From positions 1 through 64,000 of the forward strand of contig MWEG01000109.1 in NCBI GenBank assembly GCA_002070945.1: a stretch of DNA of 64,000 nt, given 5' to 3'. This document shows, in pieces, positions 8,148 to 17,423 of the stretch (positions are counted from its first letter, which is position 1; every line of letters begins with the position of its first letter). The position numbers and the translations under genes were made by a program. The DNA is from Lentisphaerae bacterium ADurb.Bin082. GTDB lineage: Bacteria > Verrucomicrobiota > Lentisphaeria > Oligosphaerales > Oligosphaeraceae. A model generated the notes under the pieces. The model was given only the letters and a program-made list of their open reading frames with translations. It did not search any database and was not told the DNA's origin.

Positions 8148-8200
8148 GCCCCTGCGGGGCGCCACTTTTGGGGGCATGCCTCCCCCAGGCTAAAGCCTGG
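8148..8200 (+). other. Three stacked GC hairpins upstream of the DUF4838 gene
   Basis: GCCCC-tgc-GGGGC (8148-8160), a GGGGG/CCCCC pairing (about 8170-8186) and CCAGGCT-aa-AGCCTGG (8185-8200) lie in series, ending about 105 bp before the coding start. The second and third share bases, so they exclude each other. CCCCTGCGGGGC recurs at 42641-42652, suggesting a repeated spacer word rather than a gene-specific leader. Attenuation is possible but unsupported. Confidence 0.4.
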
Positions 8201-8305
8201 CTTGATATGTTCTGTTGTCGGCATATCTTAAAATCCTGTGCAGGCACGTTATGCAGCTTCTCCTGCCCGCCAAGTTGTTTTGTTACCCCAAAACCAGGAA
8301 AACAG

Positions 8306-11300
8306 ATGAAAATGCCTCTCTTCAGCCTCCTGACTGTCGCTGTGCTGCTGCTGAGCAGCTCCTTGCCGGCTGCGCCAATCGCCGTGGATTTCAATCCTCA
8401 CCCTCCCCGGCATGCCATCCTTGACGCTGAAAAGCCTCTGCTGCTGATCCAGGACGGCATTGCGAATCTGGAGATTGTGGTCGCGCCCGAGCTGCCTAGG
8501 CAGGTGAAGACCACTGCTGCGGATGAATTAAAGACATTTCTGGAGAAATCCTTCGGCGTCAGCATTCCGGTGGTGCCGCAGCCAAGCGGCGAGAAGGTCA
8601 GCCTAGTTCTGGGGCTGACCACCCTGACCCGCGACCTGGGCGTCGATGTAAGCGGCTATGTCCGGGACGCTTTTGTCATCAAGGCCTTTGGGAACATCAT
8701 CGTGCTGGCAGGCCAAGATGACCAGCGCGCTGTGGGCTGGTCTATGCAACGCGGGACAACCTTCGCGGTCTACGAATTTCTGGAACGCTTCCTGGGAGTC
8801 CGCTTCTATTTTCCCGGCGAACTGGGCTCCATCGTGCCTCAGCACCGCACCTTGAGCATCCCCTCCCCGGATATCCTGGAACGGCCGGACTTCCATGCCC
8901 GCAAGCACAGCAATGACGGCGCCTGGTTTCTGGACACTCCGACTGCGGGCCTGACTGCACAAGAGATTCAGGAGCAGCAGGAGGCGTCCGCCAAAGTGAA
9001 CCGCCCTCTGAACATCCTGCGCCAGCGCATGCAGACCCGCTACATCCCCAATTGCCACAGCCTGGAACGCTCAGGATACCTGGAGCGCTTCGGGGAAACG
9101 CATCCGGAATATTTCGCTTTGACGGCGCAGGGCAAACGCCTGACCGACAAGCGCGAATCCGTGCTGGCCGGCAATCTCTGCTTCCTGAATCCCGGCTTTC
9201 GGGAGACGCTCTACCAGGACGCCAAGGCTTTCCTGACAGGCGTCAGCGCCGAGGAGCGCGGGGTCTACATGAAGCGCTTCGACAAATGCGTCTGGGACCA
9301 AAGCGCTTTCCAGGAAGGCTTCTTCAACATCATGCCCATGGACTGGTTCACGCCCTGCCATTGTGATCTCTGCCGTGAACGCCACCAGCAGCCGGACAAA
9401 GGCGGAAACATCGTCTGGGAGCTGGGGGTGGAGGTCGCCCGACGCTTGCAGCAGGAAAACATCCCCGGCTACGTCACCATGATGTCCTACGGCCATTATA
9501 CTGCACCGCCGCCGATTGAATTCCCTAACAATCTCCTCGTGATGGTGGCAGTGAGCGGCCCTTGGGAGGAAGGCGGCCCCACCCAAGCGGCTTCCGATGC
9601 GCGCATCCGCGCTTGGCGAGACAAGATCGGCAAAAAAGTCTGGCTCTGGAATTATACCAATAAATACGGCGCGCGCGATCTTCCCGGCATACCTTGTTTT
9701 TCCCATCGGATTATCCCGCAGTATTATCAGCGCATGGCCAAAGAGGACTTGATTTTTGGTTCTTATCTGGAAAGCGAGGCAGACCGCTTCCTGTACCAGT
9801 ACCTGAATTATTACGTCTATGCCAAAGTCGCCTGGGACAACCAGGTTGATGTCCCGGCGCTATTGCAAGAGCATTTCCAGCTGATGTTCGAGCAAGGCGC
9901 GACGGAAATGCAGCAGTTCTTTGATCTGCTGGAAGACTTGTGGGTGCATAAAGTGGTGGCCAATATCGTCGAAACACCGGTCGGGCCGACCAGCATTCCT
10001 CCATCCAGCTATGACCTCTGGCACAAAGTCTATTCAGAAGAGATGATGAAGCACTTCACCGCCTTGCTAGATAGCGCTGAGGAAAAAACCAGCGGTCTGG
10101 CCCAACGCCGGGTGGCGCTGATGCGGGAACAGCTCCTGGTTCCCTTGCAGGCGGAGCGCGACAAATACCTGGCTGACAGCCAAGCCATCGGCGATTGGAG
10201 CTGTGAGGTCAAAGTAAAGAAAGGCCAGGCCGAGCTGGTTATTGACGGTCAGCTCGACGACCAACTCTGGCAGGAATGTCAGCCGGTGTATCTGCTGCCT
10301 GCCTTCAACCTCAAGAATATCAGTGATGTCTGCGAAGTCACCACCCAGGTTCGCGTTGCCCGCGATGATGAGTACCTCTATATCGCCTACGACTGCCGAG
10401 AGCCGCAGATGCCGCTGCTAGTCTGCGAAGAGCGCCAGCGGGACGACAACCGCACCTGGGCGGATTCCAGCCTGGAGATTTTTCTGTACCAGGAAGGCGG
10501 TGCCAGGCAGTTCTATTATCAATGGATCATCAATGCCATGGGCAGCATCTCGGATTATGAATACGAACGCATCGGCGCCAAGTCAATCGGCGACATCGGC
10601 TGGAACAGCAGCTGCCAGTACGCCGTGCAGCGCCTGGAAGACCGCTGGGCCGCCGAAGTAAAAATCCCCCTCGCGGAAATCTCCTTCAATCCCAGCCGCC
10701 CGCTGCGGGGGAATTTCAACCGCAGCCGTTATATCAAGACCGACGCCCCGTACACCAAGCTTTATACCTGGAGTTATTTTATCAAGGGATTCCACGCCAT
10801 TGACGCCTACGGGATTCTCAGCATGGAGCCGTTGCAGGACAACAACCTGCTGCAAAACGGCACCTTTGCCGCACCGCAAAAAGGGCGCGCCTTCGGCTCC
10901 TGGTATGCCCATCCTGAAGATGTCGCTTCTGACAACCCGCGTATCGCCCTTGACCAGAGCTTGTTTATCAAAGACGGCCAGAGCATCAAGCTTCACAACC
11001 CGGACCCCGAGCGTCGCCTGCTCATCACCCAGTACCTGGATGACAAGCTCAAAGAGAACACCACCTACCATATTTCCTTTATGGTCCGCCTGGAAAATGT
11101 CCAGCCCAGCAAAGCCGGCGGCGGTGTATTCATTAACCCGGTGTACAGCAAAAACAACTGGTTCCCCAAAAATCCCTATACTGGCGACATGCCTTGGACC
11201 AGACAGGGATTCACCTGGACCACTGGCAGCCGCAATGAAGAGCGACCCAATATCGCAACCAGAAGCTACGTCAGGCTCTATATGCTCAACGCCACTGGAA

Positions 11301-11341
11301 CGGCCTGGTTCGATGATGTCAGCATCACCGAAGTGAAATAA
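8306..11341 (+). CDS. Secreted DUF4838 glycosidase-like protein with carbohydrate-binding modules
   Basis: A 1011-residue exoprotein. It has a signal peptide (about 1-23, ending LPAAP), an N-terminal alpha-glucuronidase-like domain (about 40-150), a DUF4838 region with a TIM-barrel-like core (about 200-560), a CBM9-type module (about 641-795, opening with VIDGQLDDQLWQE) and a C-terminal CBM4/9-like jelly roll (about 847-1011, opening LLQNGTFA and ending DDVSI). DUF4838 proteins are frequent in saccharolytic Lentisphaerota and Bacteroidota and are presumed glycan hydrolases; the substrate is unknown. ATG 8306 has AGGAA upstream and creates the signal peptide; a longer frame from 8168 is discounted. 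No operon partner is evident. Confidence 0.85.
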   Translation: MKMPLFSLLTVAVLLLSSSLPAAPIAVDFNPHPPRHAILDAEKPLLLIQDGIANLEIVVAPELPRQVKTTAADELKTFLEKSFGVSIPVVPQPSGEKVSLVLGLTTLTRDLGVDVSGYVRDAFVIKAFGNIIVLAGQDDQRAVGWSMQRGTTFAVYEFLERFLGVRFYFPGELGSIVPQHRTLSIPSPDILERPDFHARKHSNDGAWFLDTPTAGLTAQEIQEQQEASAKVNRPLNILRQRMQTRYIPNCHSLERSGYLERFGETHPEYFALTAQGKRLTDKRESVLAGNLCFLNPGFRETLYQDAKAFLTGVSAEERGVYMKRFDKCVWDQSAFQEGFFNIMPMDWFTPCHCDLCRERHQQPDKGGNIVWELGVEVARRLQQENIPGYVTMMSYGHYTAPPPIEFPNNLLVMVAVSGPWEEGGPTQAASDARIRAWRDKIGKKVWLWNYTNKYGARDLPGIPCFSHRIIPQYYQRMAKEDLIFGSYLESEADRFLYQYLNYYVYAKVAWDNQVDVPALLQEHFQLMFEQGATEMQQFFDLLEDLWVHKVVANIVETPVGPTSIPPSSYDLWHKVYSEEMMKHFTALLDSAEEKTSGLAQRRVALMREQLLVPLQAERDKYLADSQAIGDWSCEVKVKKGQAELVIDGQLDDQLWQECQPVYLLPAFNLKNISDVCEVTTQVRVARDDEYLYIAYDCREPQMPLLVCEERQRDDNRTWADSSLEIFLYQEGGARQFYYQWIINAMGSISDYEYERIGAKSIGDIGWNSSCQYAVQRLEDRWAAEVKIPLAEISFNPSRPLRGNFNRSRYIKTDAPYTKLYTWSYFIKGFHAIDAYGILSMEPLQDNNLLQNGTFAAPQKGRAFGSWYAHPEDVASDNPRIALDQSLFIKDGQSIKLHNPDPERRLLITQYLDDKLKENTTYHISFMVRLENVQPSKAGGGVFINPVYSKNNWFPKNPYTGDMPWTRQGFTWTTGSRNEERPNIATRSYVRLYMLNATGTAWFDDVSITEVK

Positions 11342-11496
11342 CCGTGAAACGGCTCGGAGGGAATATCCCCCGCGCCGGAAGTCCGTGACCGGTCAGCGCA
11401 ACTCCCTGAGCCTCGCCCGGGGACGACCTCTGCCCAAAATCCACAGCACTATAGTCGAACGCCATCAATACCCACTGCGATTCCACCCAGCAGACC

Positions 11497-12606
11497 ATGC
11501 CTACCAGCAACTATTTTCAGCGCTTGAAGAAGATTCCCGCTGGCACGACCGTCATTGCCGGCCCTTGTTCGGCGGAGGATCAAGACCAGGTTTTAGTCAC
11601 CGCCCACGGTTTGCTGCGGCTTGACGTCGGCCTGTTCCGAGCCGGAGTCTGGAAACCGCGGACTCGGCCTGGCGCCTTCGAGGGTCGCGGCGAACTAGCC
11701 CTGTCCTGGCTGGTCAAGGCGAGGCAGGAGACCGGCATCCCAGTCGCCGTCGAAGTCGCCAATGCCAAGCATGTGGAAGCCGCCTTGCGGGCTCAGATCG
11801 ACGTACTCTGGATCGGTGCCCGAACCACCGTCAACCCATTCGCCGTCCAGGAAATCGCCGAGGCGCTCCGCGGCGTTGACATTCCCATCATGGTGAAAAA
11901 TCCGGTCAACCCGGAACTGATGCTCTGGCTCGGTGCCATTGAGCGACTGCAAGAAGCCGGCTGCCAGGACATCGCAGCCATCCTGCGGGGATTTTCCTGC
12001 CTGTCAACCGGACGGTGGCGCAACGAGCCGCTATGGCAAATCGCCATTGACCTGCGGCAGCACCTGCCCGGAATACCTCTCTTCTGCGACCCGAGCCATA
12101 TTGCTGGCCGCAGCGACGGCGTCGCTGAAATCGCCCAGGAAGCCCTCAACCTCGATTTTGACGGCCTGATGATTGAAGCGCATTGCTGCCCCGAACAGGC
12201 GGTCAGCGACGCAGCACAGCAGTTGCGGCCCGAAGAACTCGGCGCTATCCTGGCCAAGCTGGCCGTCCGCCAGCGCACCAGCGATCCCGGCAGCGCCTGC
12301 CAGCAACGCCTCCTGGAATTGCGCACGGAAATCGACAGCCTGGACGCCGCTTTAGTGACGACGATGGCCCGGCGCATGGCCGTCAGCCGCGCCATCGGCG
12401 ACTTGAAGCGCACCAACAACCTGACCGTCCTGCAACGTTCGCGCTGGGAGCAAGTTCTCAGCCGCGCCCGCGCCGAGGCCGAGCGCCTCGGCCTAAGCGT
12501 CAGGCTGACCGAGGACGTCTTCAAACTGCTGCATCAGGAGTCGATCGAGATCCAGCAGCAAATCCTGAAGAACGACGACGCCCCACAATCACCTCAGCAG
12601 CCCTGA
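11497..12606 (+). CDS. Bifunctional DAHP synthase / chorismate mutase
   Basis: A 369-residue fusion. Residues about 12-260 form a type I DAHP synthase of the KDOPS-like beta group (IAGPCSAED, GVWKPRTRPGAFEG, WIGARTTVNP, VKNPVNPE, CDPSHIAGR, IEAHCCPEQA). Residues about 272-355 are an AroQ-type chorismate mutase (LRTEIDSLDAALVTTMARRM). It makes DAHP from PEP and erythrose-4-phosphate and converts chorismate to prephenate. Fused mutase domains often sense prephenate and feedback-regulate the synthase. This domain order is known from Bacteroidota and relatives. The 3' end overlaps the convergent downstream gene by 86 bp. Confidence 0.92.
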   Translation: MPTSNYFQRLKKIPAGTTVIAGPCSAEDQDQVLVTAHGLLRLDVGLFRAGVWKPRTRPGAFEGRGELALSWLVKARQETGIPVAVEVANAKHVEAALRAQIDVLWIGARTTVNPFAVQEIAEALRGVDIPIMVKNPVNPELMLWLGAIERLQEAGCQDIAAILRGFSCLSTGRWRNEPLWQIAIDLRQHLPGIPLFCDPSHIAGRSDGVAEIAQEALNLDFDGLMIEAHCCPEQAVSDAAQQLRPEELGAILAKLAVRQRTSDPGSACQQRLLELRTEIDSLDAALVTTMARRMAVSRAIGDLKRTNNLTVLQRSRWEQVLSRARAEAERLGLSVRLTEDVFKLLHQESIEIQQQILKNDDAPQSPQQP

Positions 12607-13750
12607 CTAAAGTGACGGCCGCCAGCAAGCCCAGCGGCGGAACTAAGTACAGCGAAAAACGCCCGTCATTGTCATTGAAGGTCAGAGCCACGACCAAGGC
12701 ATGAGCCAGCACCAAGGCTATGGCGAGGCGGACTTCAAGCCGCCGCCGCCCCAGCCAAGCGCCGACAGCGCCGAGAAACGCCAAGGGCAAATATACGGCC
12801 AGCAGCACAGCGTTGTGAGCCGCTGAATAGCCCGGGCGAATCCGCAGGAAAAGCACGGCCAGACGCCGCAGCGCCAGATGGACGCACGCTACGGGATGAC
12901 GGGCAATGTAGGCGACAGCGCCGAGATACGAGCGGTCATCGCCATCCGGCGGCGGCATTGCCACCCGCCACAAATCTTCCTGCCAGACCACCTCGCCGGC
13001 ATAGAGCTTGTCAACCGGACTTTGCCCGGAGATGCCCTGCCGGAAGCCGCGTCCGCCAAAGGCCAACGCCAGAAACAGCAGGACTACGGCCGCAGCGCCG
13101 GCCAGCCGCCAGGGCCAGTGCCACTTGGCGTGGCCAATCCAGAACAGCGCCACTGCCGGCAACATGATCCAGCCCGAAGGCCGCAGCAAGGCGAACAAAA
13201 CGATAGCCGCAGTGGCCGGCACATAGCGCCAGGCACGCCCTGGCGGCATGGCCCACAAAGCCAGCCAAAGCGTCAAGCAGACAGCGGAAATGTACAGGGA
13301 CTCGGTCATGACAAACGTATGCCAGACCGGAAAATCGGGATTCAAGGCGAAGATGGCTCCGGTCACAGCTGCCAGGCCAGGTCCGCCGGCCTGCCGGGCG
13401 ACCGCCATCAGCGCCAACAGCGCCAACAGCGCCACCGCTATCTGCAAAACAACCAATCCGCGCAGGCCGACGCCGCTCCGCAAGCAGGCTGCTACCACCC
13501 AGACATAGCCGCGATAAGGAGTCTGTTCGGCAGTCAGCGGCTCGCCGACCAGAACTTGTTCGGCGCCGCTGATGTATCGATAGGAGTCGCCGCTGAAACG
13601 AATTCCGGCAGGGGTCGACTCCCGCCAAGACGCAGGCCCGACATAACCGCCAGCAGGGAACACGCCGGGATGCGTCAGCAAAAAGCACGTGGCCAGGATG
13701 ATGACCACCGCACACGCGACGAACGCAGCTGGATACAAATGCTTTGCCAT
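12521..13750 (-). CDS. Polytopic membrane protein, glycosyltransferase-like (GT39/ArnT type)
   Basis: About 409 residues with roughly nine hydrophobic segments. The early periplasmic loop has the GDSYRYISGAE pattern and is followed by HTFVMTESLYI, which resembles the EMY/TES-type loops of lipid-linked-sugar glycosyltransferases of the GT39/PMT fold. The likely role is moving a sugar from a polyprenyl phosphate to an envelope acceptor, but the substrate is unknown and the match is loose. The start is uncertain (ATG 13750 or ATG 13771, neither with a strong ribosome site). Its last 29 codons overlap the DAHP synthase gene on the other strand. Confidence 0.6.
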   Translation of the reverse strand: MAKHLYPAAFVACAVVIILATCFLLTHPGVFPAGGYVGPASWRESTPAGIRFSGDSYRYISGAEQVLVGEPLTAEQTPYRGYVWVVAACLRSGVGLRGLVVLQIAVALLALLALMAVARQAGGPGLAAVTGAIFALNPDFPVWHTFVMTESLYISAVCLTLWLALWAMPPGRAWRYVPATAAIVLFALLRPSGWIMLPAVALFWIGHAKWHWPWRLAGAAAVVLLFLALAFGGRGFRQGISGQSPVDKLYAGEVVWQEDLWRVAMPPPDGDDRSYLGAVAYIARHPVACVHLALRRLAVLFLRIRPGYSAAHNAVLLAVYLPLAFLGAVGAWLGRRRLEVRLAIALVLAHALVVALTFNDNDGRFSLYLVPPLGLLAAVTLVRAAEVIVGRRRSSGFAAGSRSTPDAAV

Positions 13751-13852
13751 GACTCGCTCGGCCAGATGCATAATCTCGCGCCAACAAACATACTCTGGCC
13801 AGGCCGCGCCCGCTGGCAGCAGCCTGGCGGGCGCGGACAGACGGCCGCACCG

Positions 13853-14905
13853 TCAATACAACAGAAGAGTCCCCAGGGTATTGTTCGGGTCTTCGATATG
13901 GGCGGTGACTGCGGTATCGATTTCCGCCAGCGGCAGGCGGTGCGTCGTCAAACACTTCACATCCAGCTTGCCTTCTGACATCAGGCGCAGAGCCAGTTCC
14001 ATGTTCGTCCTCGTGGTCCAGCGCATGAAGACGGCCGGATAGCTGGTCTCGCCCAGTTCCCAGGCGTCGTCATGGTAGCCCGGCCCCGTGCGGGCGCAGC
14101 AGCGCAAGTCGAGATTGCCGAGGGCAGCACCCCAGCCGCACAGCGTCTTCAAGCCGCCGACCATGGCGATGCGGCCCATGCGATGCGTGTCCGGACTCAG
14201 CTTCATGACACTGTTAACCTGCTCCAACGACTTCGTGCCGTCGCCGCCAAAAGCCATCACTGCCAGGTCAAAGCCGTAGCCGCGGGTGAACTCCTTGGCC
14301 TTGGCCTGGGCATCATCCGTCCCGATCAGGGTTGTGCCGTCAATGCCCCAGCGGCGTGCGACGTCCAACCGGAACTGGCTCATGTCCCAGCCCATAGCGT
14401 AAACACCGGCGATCTGCCCCAGCCGGGCGGCCATCTGGCCGACCAGACCCATGCCGACAACCAGCAAATACTCCCCGAACACCGGCTCAGCACGGCGCAG
14501 CGCGTGCATCGAGGTGATAGCCAAGTGGGCGTAGGCGCCTTCTTCGAAACTGACATTTTCCGGCAAAAGGCAGCAAAGATTCTGCGGCACGACTGCGATG
14601 TTGGTATGCTGGGCATAGCCGCCGCCCATGCAGGCGACGCGGTCGCCGGGCTTGAAGGCGGTCACGCCATCGCCAACCGCAGTGATTTCGCCGGCATTCT
14701 GATAACCGAATGGCCGCGGCGTGCCAACCTCGGTCTTACCTTCCCGACGGGCGGTCTTGGCGCCGCTCAATTCCGTCCCAGGGCTGATCAGCGATGCATG
14801 GACTTTGACTTCCACCATGCCCGGCTTCAATTCCGGAACATCCTGCTGAATAACCTGGCCATGCCCTGTCCCATCCAGGGCCCCGATGTAACGCTGTCTG
14901 CTCAT
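13853..14905 (-). CDS. MDR-family dehydrogenase without zinc ligands (paralogue 1)
   Basis: A 350-residue medium-chain dehydrogenase/reductase. The GroES-like N-terminal half carries LISPGTELSGAK where classical zinc ADHs have the catalytic Cys (GxCGTD), and GYQNAG where they have GHE. The structural-zinc Cys cluster is absent. The nucleotide-binding loop is VVGMGLVGQMAA. It probably oxidises a sugar or polyol derivative with NAD(P). ATG 14905 has AAGGA about 6 nt upstream; the frame extends to 15001 without support. Two paralogues occur at 19716 and 32577. Substrate unknown. Confidence 0.85.
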   Translation of the reverse strand: MSRQRYIGALDGTGHGQVIQQDVPELKPGMVEVKVHASLISPGTELSGAKTARREGKTEVGTPRPFGYQNAGEITAVGDGVTAFKPGDRVACMGGGYAQHTNIAVVPQNLCCLLPENVSFEEGAYAHLAITSMHALRRAEPVFGEYLLVVGMGLVGQMAARLGQIAGVYAMGWDMSQFRLDVARRWGIDGTTLIGTDDAQAKAKEFTRGYGFDLAVMAFGGDGTKSLEQVNSVMKLSPDTHRMGRIAMVGGLKTLCGWGAALGNLDLRCCARTGPGYHDDAWELGETSYPAVFMRWTTRTNMELALRLMSEGKLDVKCLTTHRLPLAEIDTAVTAHIEDPNNTLGTLLLY

Positions 14906-15060
14906 TGCTGTCCTTTTCCTGCTGATCAATGTATAACGATGTAACGCATGCCACGGCCCGGTTGTCATCCGGCGGTTCCGGTGTCTAACAAGATACTGCA
15001 AACAAGGGCGTTTGCAAATGTGCTTCCCAGAGAACGCAAAACCTGCCGTATGTAATAAAG

Positions 15061-15095
15061 GCCGTATGTAGTACAGGCTTTAGCCTGCCGTACGT
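15061..15095. repeat. Short palindromic intergenic word
   Basis: CAGGCT-tt-AGCCTG (15074-15087) lies between GTATGTAGTA and CCGTACGTA. Related wording occurs at about 1053-1082 (GTACGGCCTGTACTACGTGCGG), 8185-8200 and 60045-60075. It is followed by CCCCTCGCCCCTCGCCC, resembling the spacer after 985. Degenerate intergenic repeat of unknown role. Confidence 0.45.
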
Positions 15096-15115
15096 ATTCC
15101 CCTCGCCCCTCGCCC

Positions 15116-15889
15116 TTAAAATACCACAGATGGCATTTCCACATTCAGGATTCGGCAGGCGTTGGCCGTGGTCGCGGCTGCCAGCTCCTCGGTGGTCATG
15201 CCCTTCTCGCTGGCCACTCGCTGCCCGATGAGGGGCAGGTAGGCCGGGCAGTTACGCCGGCCACGCCAGGGCATTGGCGCCAGGTACGGCGAATCCGTCT
15301 CCAGCAACAGGCGTTCGACGGGGATAGCGGCCAACGATTCGCGGATGTTGACCGCCTTGTTGAAGGTGACCATGCCATTCATCGACAGCACCGCGCCCAT
15401 GGCCAGCCATTCCTCAGCCTCGTCTGGCGTCCCCGTGAAACTATGGATGATAAATGGAGTGCCTGGCCGCAAGCAGTCCTCAACCAGTTGGCGGCAATCT
15501 GCATACGCATCCCGGCAATGGATGACGGCAGGCTTGCCTAATTCAGACGCCAACTCCAAAAACACGGCAAAAACTTCCCGCTGGCGCTCTGGCGGCGAAA
15601 AATTGTAGTGATAGTCCAAGCCGATTTCGCCGACGGCGGCGACGCCCGGACGCTCCAGCAGGTCGCGAAACAACGACATGCCATCAAACGACGAGGCGAC
15701 GTGGGGATGCAGCCCGACCGCAGCATAGACGCCCTGGGCCGGGTCGGCCAAGGCAGCCGTTGCCTCGCAATCGTCCAAAGATGTCCCCTGGACGAAAAAG
15801 CCTCCGACTCCAACCGCCCGGGCTGCCGCTGTCATGGCGTCGAAATCATCATCGGGGTCGACATGCAAATGCGTATCAAACCAAAGCAA
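15116..15889 (-). CDS. TatD-family metal-dependent hydrolase
   Basis: A 257-residue amidohydrolase-fold protein. The motifs run in order: FDTHLHVD at the N-terminus (metal His pair), VGEIGLDYHYN (Glu/Asp), VIHCRDAY, FIIHSFTGT and LLLETDSPYLAPMPWRG. TatD proteins are Mg-dependent DNases/RNases or D-aminoacyl-tRNA-deacylase relatives; the exact role here is open. The start is a TTG at 15889, behind a purine-rich stretch. It lies 62 bp after tsaE on the same strand, so PPIase-tsaE-tatD may be one transcript. Confidence 0.9.
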   Translation of the reverse strand: MLWFDTHLHVDPDDDFDAMTAAARAVGVGGFFVQGTSLDDCEATAALADPAQGVYAAVGLHPHVASSFDGMSLFRDLLERPGVAAVGEIGLDYHYNFSPPERQREVFAVFLELASELGKPAVIHCRDAYADCRQLVEDCLRPGTPFIIHSFTGTPDEAEEWLAMGAVLSMNGMVTFNKAVNIRESLAAIPVERLLLETDSPYLAPMPWRGRRNCPAYLPLIGQRVASEKGMTTEELAAATTANACRILNVEMPSVVF

Positions 15890-15951
15890 AGGCCTGCCCT
15901 GACTTTCCTGTTGTCATCAAAATCCGTGTCCGCTCGTCTTTTCTGGCGGCT

Positions 15952-16407
15952 TCAGCGCTGACTAGTGGCCAGGTGCGCGCCGATGTCATCCGGCAGCTCC
16001 AACCAGCGCTGGTTTTCCCCGGCATGCGTCATCGTGATGTTCAACACCGCCCCGGGCGGCAGCAGGCCGCCAATTCTCTCTGGCCATTCGACCACGGCAA
16101 TCGCGTTGTCGGCGAACAGATATTCCTCGATGCCGAACGCCAGCGCCGCCTGTTCATCCGTGATTCTATACATGTCAAGGTGATAGAACCAAATACCGCC
16201 GGGCGTCCTATATTCCTGGACAACGGTAAAGGTCGGACTAGTCACCGGCTCGGCGATGCCCAGGCCGCGCGCCACCCCGCGGCTCAGCGCTGTCTTGCCT
16301 GCTCCGAGGTCGCCGTAAAGCGCCACCACCATGCCGGGACAAAGCAACTCCGCCAAGGCTTTCCCGAGGTTCAGCGTCTCTTCTTCACTATGGCTTCTGA
16401 TCTGCAT
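15952..16407 (-). CDS. tsaE: tRNA threonylcarbamoyladenosine biosynthesis ATPase TsaE
   Basis: A 151-residue P-loop ATPase with Walker A GDLGAGKT at 32-39, VTSPTFTVVQEY and FYHLDMYRI, then VVEWPERI, all hallmarks of TsaE. It works with TsaB/TsaD/TsaC to make t6A37 in ANN-decoding tRNAs. Length is typical. GGGGAGAG precedes ATG 16407. It sits between a PPIase gene (50 bp upstream) and tatD. The other Tsa genes are not in the window. Confidence 0.95.
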   Translation of the reverse strand: MQIRSHSEEETLNLGKALAELLCPGMVVALYGDLGAGKTALSRGVARGLGIAEPVTSPTFTVVQEYRTPGGIWFYHLDMYRITDEQAALAFGIEEYLFADNAIAVVEWPERIGGLLPPGAVLNITMTHAGENQRWLELPDDIGAHLATSQR

Positions 16408-16457
16408 GGATGCGTGGCTCTCCCCATCCTTCCCTGCGCCAGCTCAACGCCTTGGCT

Positions 16458-17423
16458 TCACAGACCTTCCATTCGCCGGACAGGATATTTCATGTGGAGT
16501 TCACGGATGAACTCGGTGTAGCGGCGCTCCTCCTCCTCTTTCTCCAGCTGCCGTCGAATCTGCTCCCGGAGTTCGTCGTTGAGCGTTGGCACGCCGCCGA
16601 GATCGGCCTCCAGGACGTGGATAAAATAGTAGCTCGAGCCGATTTCCACCGGCGCCAACGTCGTCTGGCCGGTCGTCATCGTCTTGACGACTTCCTCCAG
16701 CTTAGGGTTCATGTCCGTGAACCAGCCTTGGTCGCCGCCCTTGTCTGCACCCGGCCCCTCGGAATACTTGCCCGCCAATTCGGCAAAGGCGGTTCCTGCC
16801 GTCAGCTTCTCCTTGATCTCGCGGCACACTTCTGCCACGCGGCCGCCATGCCGGCCGCCCTTCAGAATCTGGATGATGGCCAGATGATAGCGCGGCTGTA
16901 TCGTCATAGACGACTTCTGCGCCTCGAAATACTTCTCCACATCGTGGTCAGTCACGATGTTGCCCCGGGAAATCCGTTCGCGGGTCAGAAGCTCGACCGC
17001 GATGTCCTTGTACAGACGTTCACGGAACTCGGTGATGGTCATGCCCTGGGTGTGCAGCTGCATCTCGAACTTGGCGATGTTGCCGCCAGCAGCGTTAGTG
17101 ATGACCTGGTTGAGGCGTTCCTGTAAATACGAAGTCGGCACCTTCGCTTGCAATTTCTGGAATTCAAGATAGATCAGCTCGCGCTCGATCAGCACATTCA
17201 ACGCCTTCTTGCGCACGGCGAGGAGCCGGTCAAGCAGTTCCTCGCCGATGTAGGAACGCCGCAGCTGCATTTCCTCCGACTGCGTCATTTCCATGATTTC
17301 ATGCGCCGTAATCACCTTGTCGCCGACAATGGCCAGCAGGGAGTCGCTATACTCAACCTGGCCTCGCGCCTGCGTCATGATGACCACCATCAAGCCAAAC
17401 AACAATCCGCGCCATCTAGTCAT
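16458..17423 (-). CDS. SurA-like periplasmic peptidyl-prolyl isomerase
   Basis: A 321-residue secreted protein: signal sequence (about 1-22, ending ARGQ), SurA-N-like helical chaperone region (about 25-170, with VLIERELIYLEF), one parvulin-type rotamase domain (about 180-290, with KYSEGPGADKGGDQGWF) and a C-terminal charged helix. One parvulin domain instead of SurA's two brings it closer to PrsA/PpiC-type foldases. It likely helps outer-membrane or exported proteins fold. ATG 17423 was chosen because it gives a signal peptide and has AAAGG upstream; the frame is open to 17600 without such features. Confidence 0.88.
   Translation of the reverse strand: MTRWRGLLFGLMVVIMTQARGQVEYSDSLLAIVGDKVITAHEIMEMTQSEEMQLRRSYIGEELLDRLLAVRKKALNVLIERELIYLEFQKLQAKVPTSYLQERLNQVITNAAGGNIAKFEMQLHTQGMTITEFRERLYKDIAVELLTRERISRGNIVTDHDVEKYFEAQKSSMTIQPRYHLAIIQILKGGRHGGRVAEVCREIKEKLTAGTAFAELAGKYSEGPGADKGGDQGWFTDMNPKLEEVVKTMTTGQTTLAPVEIGSSYYFIHVLEADLGGVPTLNDELREQIRRQLEKEEEERRYTEFIRELHMKYPVRRMEGL

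Larger units (their letters stand above)
7782..8305. other. Intergenic region between mraZ and the DUF4838 gene
   Basis: Divergent spacer of 524 bp. It holds the possible mraZ promoter (7895-7922), one copy of the dispersed 40-bp repeat (8015-8060) and a cluster of GC hairpins (8148-8200). Short open frames cross it, but none has a ribosome site or a recognisable product. Confidence 0.7.

Noticed and set aside
7957-8193. Small plus-strand frame between mraZ and the DUF4838 gene
   Set aside because: It runs through the dispersed repeat and hairpin cluster, has no ribosome site, and its translation resembles no protein.
12878-13978. Long open frame on the plus strand opposite the polytopic protein gene
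   Set aside because: Low-complexity, Arg/Gln/Pro-rich translation with no domain; typical antisense shadow of GC-rich DNA.
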